64,000 nt of DNA from Arthrobacter sp. Y-9. GTDB taxonomy: Bacteria; Actinomycetota; Actinomycetes; Actinomycetales; Micrococcaceae. The notes under the pieces are model-generated. The model saw nothing but the letters and a program-made list of their open reading frames with translations, made no database searches and was not told the origin of the DNA. This document shows positions 1 to 10,415 of this stretch, piece after piece. Where the stretch lies: the NCBI RefSeq assembly GCF_029690065.1, contig NZ_CP121463.1, positions 1,116,001-1,180,000 of the forward strand, written 5' to 3'. The position numbers and the translations under genes were made by a program. Position 1 is the stretch's first letter; every line of letters begins with the position of its first letter.

Positions 1-2545
<2,545 letters not shown>

Positions 2546-2565
2546 ACCGGCCCACCGCCGTCCGA

Positions 2566-2626
2566 CCCACGGTTCTGTGGTTCACCCCCGGAAATTTCTG
2601 TGGGTGGACCACGGAACCGTGGGTTT
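2566..2626. terminator. Hairpin terminator between convergent genes
   Basis: Arms beginning CCCACGGTTC (2566-2575) and ending GAACCGTGGG (2614-2623) extend inward through GTGG/CCAC and CACCC/GGGTG to a stem of about 22 bp with two wobble pairs and a 14 nt loop, followed by TTTT. It fits a Rho-independent terminator for the upstream phosphatase gene and may also serve the convergent GNAT gene. Confidence 0.75.
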
Positions 2627-3169
2627 TCAGCGCCGGACCATGCGCGCTTCCGTGATCCCGCCGAAGTCCTCCAGCACGTCCTCCGTGCCATCCAGCACGA
2701 AGCCGTTCCGGCGGTAGAACGCCTGGGCGCGGGGGTTGTCCTTCGCCACCCACAGGAAGGCCGGGCCGGACGGGAGCACGGCGTCGAACAGGGCCTGACC
2801 TGCGCCGCTGCCGTGAAAGTCCTGCCGCAGATACAGCATCGAAAGGTTCTGGCCGAGGGCGGCCTCCTCGGGGTCGAGGGGCGCACCCCCACCCGCGAAC
2901 CCGACCACTTCGCCGGCCGCCTCGGCCACCCTGATGGTCTGGACCGGCTTGGTCTGGGTTGACTGGACCGGCTGCGCCGACTGCGGTGCGGCGGCCGCCG
3001 AGGCGGTCAGCATCGTCCAGAGCCGGCGTCGGCTCTCAAGGCGGTCGTCAGTGAAGAACTCCTCGGGGAGCAGGTGCCCGTAGGCCTCGCGCCAGCAGCG
3101 CACATGAAGGGCGGCGAGGCTTTCGACGTCGGACGGCAGGGGCGGGCGGAGTGTGAAACTGGGCACCAT
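2627..3169 (-). CDS. GNAT family N-acetyltransferase
   Basis: A 180-residue single-domain acetyltransferase of the GNAT fold, which moves an acetyl group from acetyl-CoA to an amine. The family pattern is seen in the N-terminal RPPLPSDVESLAALHVRCWREAY helix, the acetyl-CoA loop region around LYLRQDFHGSGAGQALFDAVL and the C-terminal AFYRRNGFVLDGT strand. It carries an Ala/Gln-rich insert (AAAAPQSAQPVQSTQTKPVQ) before the central strands. It diverges from another GNAT gene 59 bp away. Substrate unknown. Confidence 0.85.
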   Translation of the reverse strand: MVPSFTLRPPLPSDVESLAALHVRCWREAYGHLLPEEFFTDDRLESRRRLWTMLTASAAAAPQSAQPVQSTQTKPVQTIRVAEAAGEVVGFAGGGAPLDPEEAALGQNLSMLYLRQDFHGSGAGQALFDAVLPSGPAFLWVAKDNPRAQAFYRRNGFVLDGTEDVLEDFGGITEARMVRR

Positions 3170-3228
3170 TGGCCCATCCTAGCCACGGTTGTCAAGCGAG
3201 CACTTCATGAAATGACTACCATTGATGG

Positions 3229-3735
3229 GTGCCATCCGAGATTCTGATCCGCCCCGCCCTGCCCGCCGACTACCCGGAGATCGCCCGGATCACGGTGGAC
3301 GCCTACCTCGCAGCGGGGTACTTCACGGATCCCGAGTTCCCTTACCTCCAGCACATCCGCAAGGTCGCGGAACGTGCCGAGGTGGCCGAGATCTGGGTGG
3401 CGGAGCGCGACGGCGCCGTGATCGGCTCGGTCACGCTGGCGGTCGAGGGCGACGCGTGGTCGGACATCGCCCGCGCGGGTGAGCTCGAGTTCCGTCTTCT
3501 GGTCGTGGACCCGGGCGTGCAGCGCAGCGGCGCCGGCCGCGCCATGGTCGAGGCCATCCTCGCGGAGGCGCGACGCCGGCCCGGCATCTCCGCGGTCTCC
3601 CTCACCACGGGCGAGAGCTGGGAGAGCGCCCACGGCCTCTACCGCTCGATGGGCTTCGAACGCGTCCCCGAGCGTGACTGGTGGACCCCCAACAAGGAAG
3701 CCCGCCTGCTCGTCTACCGCCTGGACGTCGCCTGA
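3229..3735 (+). CDS. GNAT family N-acetyltransferase
   Basis: A 168-residue GNAT protein: N-terminal LIRPALPADYPEIARITVDAYL, CoA-binding segment LLVVDPGVQRSGAGRAMVEAIL (R/QxxGxG type), and C-terminal GLYRSMGFERVPERDW. The GTG at 3229 is chosen because the family consensus begins a few residues later; a TTG at 3222 lies in another frame and no strong ribosome site is visible. It diverges from the GNAT gene at 2627-3169, so both promoters must lie in 3170-3228. Substrate unknown. Confidence 0.85.
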   Translation: MPSEILIRPALPADYPEIARITVDAYLAAGYFTDPEFPYLQHIRKVAERAEVAEIWVAERDGAVIGSVTLAVEGDAWSDIARAGELEFRLLVVDPGVQRSGAGRAMVEAILAEARRRPGISAVSLTTGESWESAHGLYRSMGFERVPERDWWTPNKEARLLVYRLDVA

Positions 3736-3742
3736 GCGACGC

Positions 3743-4429
3743 TCACGCCCGCCGCGCGTAGCGGTGCTCCGGCCGCCCCGTGGTGCCGTAGCGCAGCTGG
3801 ATCTCGACGGCGCCGTCGTCGGCCAGCGAGGAGAGGTACCGCTGCGCCGTGGCACGGGACACCCCGACCCGTTCCGCGACCTCCAGCGCCGACAGCGCCT
3901 CTCCGGCAGGTCCGCTCTCGACGCCGCCGAGGGCCTCGAGGATGGACTGTTCGGTGGCGCTGCGGGTCCTTGCCGGTGAGGACACCGCCGGTCCGTCCGA
4001 GCTGAGCAGAGCCCGCCGGGCACGCTCCACGGCCTCCTGATCCAGGCCCGTCGTCTTCTCCAGCAGCCGCCGGTAGCGCGCGTAGGACCGGAGGCGCTGA
4101 GCCAGTTCCTCTCCGCCGAACGGCTTGAGCAGATAGGCCAAGGCCCCGCGGCGGAAGGCCATCCGCAGGGACAACGCGTCGGCCGCGGCGCTGAGCATCA
4201 TGACGTCGCAGTCCAGCTGGCGCAGCACGTCGAGCCCCGAGCCGTCCGGCAGATAGACGTCCAGCAGCACGAGGTCGGGGCGCAGTGAGTGGAACGCCTG
4301 CAGGGCCTGCTGCGCATTGCCGGCGTGGCCCACCACCGAGAACCCGGGCACGGCCTGGACGTAGTTGGAGTGCAGCGTGGCGACGTGGAAGTCGTCATCG
4401 ACGATCAGCACGGTGAAATCGTGACTCAT
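3743..4429 (-). CDS. citB: CitB/DcuR-type response regulator
   Basis: A 228-residue response regulator of the CitB/DcuR/CitT family. The receiver domain has the acidic triad (DDD 11-13), phospho-acceptor Asp57 (LLDVYLPDG) and Lys102 (LLKPFGG). The C-terminal third carries a helix-turn-helix (ALEVAERVGVSRATAQRYLSSL) typical of this family. Its ATG overlaps the sensor-kinase TGA as ATGA, so the pair is translationally coupled. In Bacillus subtilis (CitST) and Corynebacterium (CitAB) such regulators switch on citrate transport, which matches the CitMHS gene next door. Confidence 0.88.
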   Translation of the reverse strand: MSHDFTVLIVDDDFHVATLHSNYVQAVPGFSVVGHAGNAQQALQAFHSLRPDLVLLDVYLPDGSGLDVLRQLDCDVMMLSAAADALSLRMAFRRGALAYLLKPFGGEELAQRLRSYARYRRLLEKTTGLDQEAVERARRALLSSDGPAVSSPARTRSATEQSILEALGGVESGPAGEALSALEVAERVGVSRATAQRYLSSLADDGAVEIQLRYGTTGRPEHRYARRA

Positions 4430-6204
4430 GCGTCCTCCCCGGACGTGGTGGTGAACATCATGGCGGTCGGCAGGCGGACGGCGAAGACTGCGCCGGAGCC
4501 GGTGTCGTGCTTGCCGGACCCCGGCCCTCCGGCGTCGAGGAGTCTCACCTCGCCGCCCCGGCGCTGCGCGAGTTCCAGCGCCAGTTTGAGGCCCAGCCCG
4601 TGCCCTGGGACGCGGGAGGCGGTGTAGCCCTTCTCGAAGAGCCGGTCGGGCTCGGCCACCCCGTCCCCGGAGTCGGCGACCACGGCGTGGAGCGTCCCCA
4701 GCCGGGGAGAACCGTCGAGCGGTTCCGGGCCGGGCTCGTCCAGCAGGTCCACGCGCACCCACCGCTCGCCGTCGGAGCCGTCAGCGCCGTCGGCACCGCC
4801 CTCGCCAACCCCGTCGGCACCGCCGGCGCGGCCCCCCACACGGGTCCCGGACACGGCCGCGTTGATGGCGTTGTCGATCAGATTTCCGAGCACGGTGGTG
4901 ACGTCGTGCGGCGCTTTCACGGAGCCCCGGATGAAGGTGTCCTCGCCGACCCGCAGCGTCACACCACGCTCGCGGGCCCGGATGCCCTTCGCCCCGATGA
5001 ACGCCTGAAGGTACGGTTCGGGCAGGCGTTCCAGACCCTCGACCGGGAACTCCAGGGGGCCGGTCTCCACGAGACGGTGCGCGTACTCGGCGGCGCGTGC
5101 GGTGTCGCCGAGGTCCAGGAGGCCGGAGATGGTGTGCAGCTGGTTGGCGAACTCATGGCGTTGCGCGCGGAGGGCCGAGCTCATGGTGCTGACCGACTCC
5201 AACTGGCGGGTGAGCTGGGCCAGCTCCGTGCGGTCCCGGAGGAAGACCACCCAGCCCAGGTCCTCGCCGTCGTGCACGGCCTTCCGGGCGGTGGCGAGCA
5301 GGACCCGCGCGCCGGCCACGAGTTCCAGGACCTCGTCTTCGGCGGCTTCCTGCCGCGTCAGATCCCGCAGCGGCTCGGGCACGGGGGCGTCGGCCCAGGG
5401 GGTGCCCTGCAGATCGGGAAGCCCGAGAAGCTCCTGCGCCGTCGCATTGACCACCGTCACCCGGCCGCTCGTGGACACCCCGATCACGCCTTCATGCGTG
5501 GTCTCCAGGACCGCGACCTGGTCCTGGACCAGGGTGGTAAGTTCCTCCGGCTCCATGCCGAGGGTGAGCCGCCGCAGCCGCTTGCGCAGGAGCATCGAGG
5601 CGCCCACTCCCGCGGCGAGGGCGCCGCACGCCGTCACGATCACCGGTCCGGACGCTCCGAGCAGGGCGCTGCCCAGCGGTTCCCGGGCGAAGCCGACGCT
5701 CACCACGCCGACGACGGCGGAGCCCCCGCCCGCCGTCGTGTCCGGAGCGTAGACGGGCACCTTGGCCCCTGCTGACGGTCCGAGCGTCCCGGTGTTGCGC
5801 GTGACGACCTCCTTGCCCGCGAGGGCCTCGGAAGGGTCGGTGCTGACTTTCTCGGCGAGACGCTGCGGGTCGGGATGGGCCAGCCGGACGCCGGTCTCGT
5901 CCGTGATGACGACGAACAGGGCGGACGTCCTCTGCCGCGCCGATTCGGCGATGGACTCCAGGGGGCCGCGGTCCAGGACGGTGGACGGGGGAGTGCCGGT
6001 GGCTGCGCTGATCCGGGCCACCTCCTGCCGCACCTGAGGCTGGGACGAGATCGTACGGGCGAGAGTGAGGGCGCGCTGCTCGGCTTCCTGGGTGATCCGC
6101 TCCACCATGATCGTGCCGAAGGCCAGGGCGAAGAGGAGGACGGTCAGCAGCACCACTGCGATCTGCAGCAGCAGCGTCTGCGTGGAGAACTTCAGTGTTC
6201 GCAT
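4426..6204 (-). CDS. citA: CitA/DcuS-type sensor histidine kinase
   Basis: A 592-residue membrane sensor. TM1 is about residues 10-33. An extracytoplasmic PAS-like domain carries the family ligand loop VVITDETGVRLAHPDP (about 98-113). TM2 is about 185-205, followed by a cytoplasmic PAS (about 225-325), the phospho-acceptor block RAQRHEFANQLHTI (His350) and a HATPase domain with a Gly/Asp-rich insert (VGGRAGGADGVGEGGADG). The start at 6204 is preferred over upstream codons because AAGGGAG sits just before it. The ligand is probably citrate or a related tricarboxylate, inferred from the domain family and the divergent CitMHS transporter. Confidence 0.88.
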   Translation of the reverse strand: MRTLKFSTQTLLLQIAVVLLTVLLFALAFGTIMVERITQEAEQRALTLARTISSQPQVRQEVARISAATGTPPSTVLDRGPLESIAESARQRTSALFVVITDETGVRLAHPDPQRLAEKVSTDPSEALAGKEVVTRNTGTLGPSAGAKVPVYAPDTTAGGGSAVVGVVSVGFAREPLGSALLGASGPVIVTACGALAAGVGASMLLRKRLRRLTLGMEPEELTTLVQDQVAVLETTHEGVIGVSTSGRVTVVNATAQELLGLPDLQGTPWADAPVPEPLRDLTRQEAAEDEVLELVAGARVLLATARKAVHDGEDLGWVVFLRDRTELAQLTRQLESVSTMSSALRAQRHEFANQLHTISGLLDLGDTARAAEYAHRLVETGPLEFPVEGLERLPEPYLQAFIGAKGIRARERGVTLRVGEDTFIRGSVKAPHDVTTVLGNLIDNAINAAVSGTRVGGRAGGADGVGEGGADGADGSDGERWVRVDLLDEPGPEPLDGSPRLGTLHAVVADSGDGVAEPDRLFEKGYTASRVPGHGLGLKLALELAQRRGGEVRLLDAGGPGSGKHDTGSGAVFAVRLPTAMMFTTTSGEDA

Positions 6205-6339
6205 CGCACTCCCTTCGGCGGCGAGCCTACCCCAAAAGCGCCCTGAGCTAAATGAGCAGAACGCGCTCAACAAGCACAAGCGGGATCAAGCGCGCTTAAG
6301 ACCGGTGCGTGACGCGCGCCACCTTAGCGTCTATGGCGA

Positions 6340-6359
6340 GCGTCACATCGGTGTGACGC
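6340..6359. promoter_or_regulatory. Perfect 8-bp dyad upstream of the citrate transporter
   Basis: GCGTCACA-TCGG-TGTGACGC is an exact inverted repeat 31 bp before the transporter start and inside the citA/transporter divergent gap (6205-6390). A second exact palindrome, AAGCGCGCTT, lies at 6288-6297. Either could be a CitB binding site; the 6340 dyad is so near the ATG that a leader hairpin is also possible. Confidence 0.45.
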
Positions 6360-6390
6360 ACCCGACACTTTTCACCTAAGGAGCGCAGCG

Positions 6391-7854
6391 ATGCTAGTCC
6401 TGCTCGGCTTCGCCATGATCGCAGTCTTCATGGTTCTGATCATGACCAAGAAGATGACGCCAGTGCTGGCGCTCATCCTGGTGCCCACCATCTTCGGCCT
6501 CTTCGCCGGCGCCGGTCTGGGCATCGGGGACATGGTCATGACGTCCATGAAGTCCATGACCTCCACGGCCGCACTGCTCATGTTCGCCATCATCTACTTC
6601 GGCACCATGATCGACGTGGGGTTGTTCGACCCGCTGGTCCGGTTCATCCTCCGCAAGCTGGGCAACGACCCGGCCAAGGTCGTCCTGGGCACCGCGGTCC
6701 TGGCGATGGCGGTCTCCCTGGACGGTGACGGTTCCACCACCTTCATCCTCACCACGGCCGCGATGCTGCCGGTCTACCTGCGCCTGAAGATGAGCCCGGT
6801 CGTCCTGACCTGTGTCGCCGGCCTCGCCAACGGCACCATGAACATCCTGCCGTGGGGCGGTCCGACCGCCCGCGCCGCATCGGCCCTGAAGATCAACGTC
6901 TCCGACGTCTTCGTCCCGATGGTCCCGGGCCTGCTGGCCGGTCTCGTCGTCGTGCTGGTGTTCTCCTGGAGCCTCGGCCTCATGGAGCGCAAGCGCCTCA
7001 TGGTCGCCGAGCCGGAGCGCTGGGGCGCCGCGGCGTCCTACGACGGCGGCACCGCCCTCGACGTCGCCGACGTCAAGAACGGCTCGGCCCTGTCCAAGGC
7101 GAGCGGCGGCCGCATCGGCACCCGCACGGCCCTCCTGCAGAAGATCGCCCCGAGCGGCGGCTCCGCCGGTGGCTCGTCCGACGGCTCCGGCACCCTGGCC
7201 GAGACCGCCCTGGATCCGACCCGCGAGACGCTGCGTCCCAAGCTGATCTGGTTCAACTTCGCCCTGACGCTGGCCATCATGGTCCTGCTCGTCATGGACG
7301 TGCTGCCGCTGCCGTACATCTTCATGGTCGGCGCGGGCATCGCCCTCCTGGTGAACTTCCCGCACGTCAAGGACCAGGCGAAGGCCCTCGTGGCGCACGG
7401 TCAGTCGATCGTGGCCGTGGTCAGCATGGTCATGGCGGCCGCTGTCCTGACCGGTGTGCTGAACGGCACGGGCATGGTCAAGGCCATGTCCGAGTGGCTC
7501 GTCGCGATCATCCCGTCCAGCATGGGCCCGTTCATGGCGGTCATCACCGGCCTGCTGAGCATCCCGATGACGTTCTTCATGAGCAACGACGCCTTCTACT
7601 TCGGCGTGCTGCCGATCCTGAGCGAGACCGCCGGTCACTACGGCCTGAGCGCCGCGGACATGGCGCGGGCCTCCATCACCGGTCAGCCGTTCCACATGCA
7701 GTCCCCGCTGGTCCCGGCCATCCTCCTGCTGGTCTCCCTGGCCAAGGTGGAGCTGGGCGATCACCACAAGAAGGTCCTGTGGCGCGCAGCGGTCGTGTCT
7801 CTCGTGATGCTGCTGGTCGGCGTCCTGACCGGGGCCATCGGCATCGGCCACTAG
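6391..7854 (+). CDS. CitMHS family citrate:proton (metal-citrate) symporter
   Basis: A 487-residue inner-membrane carrier of the CitMHS family, which takes up citrate complexed with a divalent metal together with protons. Family features include the N-terminal MLVLLGFAMIAVFMVLIMTK, the TM segments around AVSLDGDGSTTFILTTAAMLP and NILPWGGPTARAASAL, and the C-terminal MSNDAFYFGVLPIL / ITGQPFHMQSPLVPAILLL. A hydrophilic Gly/Ser-rich loop sits near the middle. The ATG follows AAGGAG by 8 nt. Divergence from citA-citB strongly suggests citrate-induced expression. Confidence 0.92.
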   Translation: MLVLLGFAMIAVFMVLIMTKKMTPVLALILVPTIFGLFAGAGLGIGDMVMTSMKSMTSTAALLMFAIIYFGTMIDVGLFDPLVRFILRKLGNDPAKVVLGTAVLAMAVSLDGDGSTTFILTTAAMLPVYLRLKMSPVVLTCVAGLANGTMNILPWGGPTARAASALKINVSDVFVPMVPGLLAGLVVVLVFSWSLGLMERKRLMVAEPERWGAAASYDGGTALDVADVKNGSALSKASGGRIGTRTALLQKIAPSGGSAGGSSDGSGTLAETALDPTRETLRPKLIWFNFALTLAIMVLLVMDVLPLPYIFMVGAGIALLVNFPHVKDQAKALVAHGQSIVAVVSMVMAAAVLTGVLNGTGMVKAMSEWLVAIIPSSMGPFMAVITGLLSIPMTFFMSNDAFYFGVLPILSETAGHYGLSAADMARASITGQPFHMQSPLVPAILLLVSLAKVELGDHHKKVLWRAAVVSLVMLLVGVLTGAIGIGH

Positions 7855-7871
7855 CCTGCCGCTTCCACCCG

Positions 7872-7936
7872 CGAATGCGGGGTCACTTCAGGCCGGATGA
7901 ACCGTCGTCATCCGGCCTGAAGTGACCCCGCATTCG
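7872..7936. repeat. Long perfect inverted repeat (29-bp arms)
   Basis: Arms 7872-7900 and 7908-7936 are exact reverse complements over 29 bp (core TCACTTCAGGCCGGATGA) around a 7-nt centre, ACCGTCG. It starts 17 bp after the CitMHS stop and can end transcription in either direction, but the stem is far longer than a terminator needs and no T-run follows. It belongs to the class of long intergenic palindromes found across this window. Confidence 0.85.
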
Positions 7937-8043
7937 TCGGTCCGGGCCTGGCCCGAGACATATTCTGGCGGATTCTGGTGCCTCACGATAAACATTGGTT
8001 TACTAGCCGACGTGACGTGCGTCACTGTGATCGAGGAGGACCC

Positions 8044-8889
8044 ATGGGAATTGAACGCCGGACCATGCTGAAGGGGCTGGGCGCCAGCGGAGTGGCAGGA
8101 GGCCTGGCGCTGTTCACCGCCGGACCCGCCCAGGCGGAGGCGTCGCCGGAGGTGCAGAACATCCTGTCCGCGGCCGTGGCATGGCGGGTCACCGCCGCCG
8201 AGCGCGAGATGCTGTACCGGCAGGCGTTCAACATCGCCCGTGATCGCCTCGACAACGTCCTCCGCGGCGTCGGTCAGCGGCGTCGGGGCGCCAAACCGCT
8301 CGCCTTCATCTCCGACGTCGACGACACCGTCCTGTCCTCCAACCGCTACTGGGAGATGCTGATCGCCGCCGGCAAGCAGGCGTTCGACGACGACCTGTGG
8401 GACGCCTGGGTCCGGGAGAACGGCCCCACCGCGACGCCCGGCGCCGTCGAATTCTCCCGGTACGCGGAAAGCCGCGGCGTGGAGATCTTCTACGTCTCCC
8501 AGCGCGATCAGGGCCCGGACACCCAGCAGATCGGCGTCGCGAACCTGCGGCACGCGGGCCTCGCCTTCGCCGATGACGAGCACGCTGTGTTCCAGCGCGA
8601 GTCCTCCAACAAGGAACCGGCCCAGCAGGCCATCGCGGACAAGTACCAGGTCATCGCGTTCCTGGGCGACAACCTGAACGATTTCCGCCGTCGTTATTAC
8701 GTGAAGTCGGTCCAGGAGCGCCGCACCCTGGCCGCCGAGGACGCCGAGCGTTTCGGCCGTGACTTCATCCTCTTCCCGAACAACACGGACGGCCACTGGA
8801 TCCGGGCGGTCTTCGGCACCAGCGAACCGGCGGACTCCCCGGAGTACCGCGCACGGATGCTCCTGGCGGCCCAGGGCAAGGTTCTCTGA
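8044..8889 (+). CDS. Secreted HAD-family acid phosphatase (class B / lipoprotein e(P4)-like)
   Basis: A 281-residue exported phosphatase. The N-terminus IERRTMLKGLG plus a hydrophobic stretch ending GPAQA looks like a Tat signal peptide. The HAD site is seen as DVDDT (91-95), IFYVSQRD (148-155), Lys190 and GDNLND (208-213), so it should remove phosphate from organic monoesters outside the membrane. ATG 8044 is chosen because GAGGAGGA precedes it and the signal peptide starts there; in-frame codons upstream add non-conserved residues. Lone gene, followed by a hairpin. Confidence 0.87.
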   Translation: MGIERRTMLKGLGASGVAGGLALFTAGPAQAEASPEVQNILSAAVAWRVTAAEREMLYRQAFNIARDRLDNVLRGVGQRRRGAKPLAFISDVDDTVLSSNRYWEMLIAAGKQAFDDDLWDAWVRENGPTATPGAVEFSRYAESRGVEIFYVSQRDQGPDTQQIGVANLRHAGLAFADDEHAVFQRESSNKEPAQQAIADKYQVIAFLGDNLNDFRRRYYVKSVQERRTLAAEDAERFGRDFILFPNNTDGHWIRAVFGTSEPADSPEYRARMLLAAQGKVL

Positions 8890-8908
8890 GGCTCCTCCAG
8901 GAACACCA

Positions 8909-8944
8909 CAGGACGGCGAGCGCGATGATGCGCTCGCCGTCCTG
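8909..8944. terminator. Bidirectional hairpin terminator
   Basis: CAGGACGGCGAGCGC (8909-8923) pairs exactly with GCGCTCGCCGTCCTG (8930-8944) around GATGAT. It sits between the convergent phosphatase and MatC-like genes, so it can serve both; there is no clear T-run. Confidence 0.75.
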
Positions 8945-8965
8945 CGGTCTGGAGGACCTGCTGGA

Positions 8966-10405
8966 TCACATGATGCCGGTGGGGACCAGGAGTGCCCAGG
9001 CGAGGGCGGGCCCGGCGAGGACGATCGCCCCCGCGTACATCATGAGCTGGCGGTAGACCCGCTGCCGGTCGTCTTCCCGGGCGTTGGCCACCACGAGGGC
9101 GCCGTCGGTCGAGAAGGGCGACACGTCCACGACGGTGGCGGCGATGGCGAGCGCGGCCACCGTGCCGGAGGCGCTCAGGGAGCTCGTGGCCAGGAGCGGC
9201 CCGGCCAGCGGGATGAACGCGGTCAGCAGAGCCGTGGAGGAGGCGAAGGCCGAGCCGACGCCGATCACGTAGCAGAGCACCAGGGCCACCAGGAGCGGCG
9301 CTCCCACCGCCAGGGCCAGTTCGGCGAGGGTGTCGATGACTCCAAGGTGCTGCAGCAGCGAGACGTAGGTGATCATGCCGGCCACGAGGAGGACCGTGGA
9401 CCAGGAGACACCGCCGATGAACGTGGTGTGCTCCTTGATGTTCACGAAGGCCAGCAGCAGGCCGGCGGACAGCGCGACGAAACCGATCGGCAGGTGGAAG
9501 CCCAGCGTGCACACCAGGATGGCGAAGATCAGGACGAGGGTCAGGATCTGCTGGCCGTGCGGGCGAGTGCGCTCGCCGGTCTCCGGACCCGTGTAGCCGT
9601 TGGCGTGGTGGTCCCGCAGCTTGCCCATCAGCGTGAAGGCCACGAGCGTCAGGGCGGAGAGGATGATGTTGACGGCGAAGCTCGCCAGGAACAGCGCCTC
9701 CTGGGAGACGGGGAAGCCGTTCTTCAAGGCGATGTCGTGGACCAGGACTCCCGCCACGGACAGGGGCGAGAAGCCTCCGGCGTGGGCGCCGTTGATGACG
9801 AACGCGCCCATGACCACGGGGTGGATGCGCGACTCATACGCGAGACCCAGGGCCGCGGGCGCCAGCAGCGCGACGGCGGCGGGGGAGAAGGTGCCGAGCG
9901 ACGTCAGCGCGGCGGCCATGAGGAAGAAGACCCACGGCATGAGCATGGTCTTGCCGCGGACCATCCGGACGCAGGCCTGGACGATGATGTCGATGGTCCC
10001 GTTCCGCTGGGCCATGCTGAAGAAGTAGGTGACGCCGATGATCGTCAGGACGATGTTGGCGGGGAACTCGGCGAGGATCTCCTTATCGCTCATGCCGAGC
10101 ATGAAGTAGCCGACGCCGAACGACGCCACCAGCCCCATCACGCCGATGTTCAGGGGCCATTTGGTGGCGACGACGAACATCACCACCAGGATGACAAGCG
10201 GGATGATCTGCGTCGCGGTCATGGTCTTCTCCGATCCCGTGGCCGCCGCGGGGCCGGAGAGGACACCTCCGAACAGGAGGGCGAGCAGGCCCACCGCCGC
10301 GATCGCGGCCACCGTCACCTGAAGGATACGGCGACGCCGGTCGGGTCGGGTGGACGGGGAGTCCCCGGTGGAGGTGGGTCTGGTCTTTTCTGCGGTGTTG
10401 CTCAT
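8966..10405 (-). CDS. MatC-like di/tricarboxylate permease (SLC13/IT superfamily)
   Basis: A 479-residue carrier with about 12 hydrophobic segments, resembling the dicarboxylate carrier MatC family. Marker stretches: TATQIIPLVILVVMFVVATKWPLNIG, VVMGAFVINGAHAGGFSPLS and VVDVSPFSTDGALVVANA, the last typical of IT-superfamily substrate sites. It follows a PrpF-family gene by 10 bp in the same operon, so its cargo is probably the organic acid that PrpF isomerises (an aconitate-, methylaconitate- or oxalomesaconate-like acid). The first 60 residues hold an extra polar leader and one additional TM. Confidence 0.82.
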   Translation of the reverse strand: MSNTAEKTRPTSTGDSPSTRPDRRRRILQVTVAAIAAVGLLALLFGGVLSGPAAATGSEKTMTATQIIPLVILVVMFVVATKWPLNIGVMGLVASFGVGYFMLGMSDKEILAEFPANIVLTIIGVTYFFSMAQRNGTIDIIVQACVRMVRGKTMLMPWVFFLMAAALTSLGTFSPAAVALLAPAALGLAYESRIHPVVMGAFVINGAHAGGFSPLSVAGVLVHDIALKNGFPVSQEALFLASFAVNIILSALTLVAFTLMGKLRDHHANGYTGPETGERTRPHGQQILTLVLIFAILVCTLGFHLPIGFVALSAGLLLAFVNIKEHTTFIGGVSWSTVLLVAGMITYVSLLQHLGVIDTLAELALAVGAPLLVALVLCYVIGVGSAFASSTALLTAFIPLAGPLLATSSLSASGTVAALAIAATVVDVSPFSTDGALVVANAREDDRQRVYRQLMMYAGAIVLAGPALAWALLVPTGIM

Positions 10406-10415
10406 GGCTTTCTCC

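Noticed and set aside
6340-6359. CRP/GlxR site
   Set aside because: The half-sites are in reversed order (TCACA before TGTGA) and the spacing is 4 bp, so it does not fit TGTGA-N6-TCACA.
6394-7851. Antisense open frame opposite the citrate transporter
   Set aside because: Composition (His/Gln/Asp-rich, no hydrophobic core) is typical of a mirror frame; similar long frames oppose gatB, glyS and dusB.
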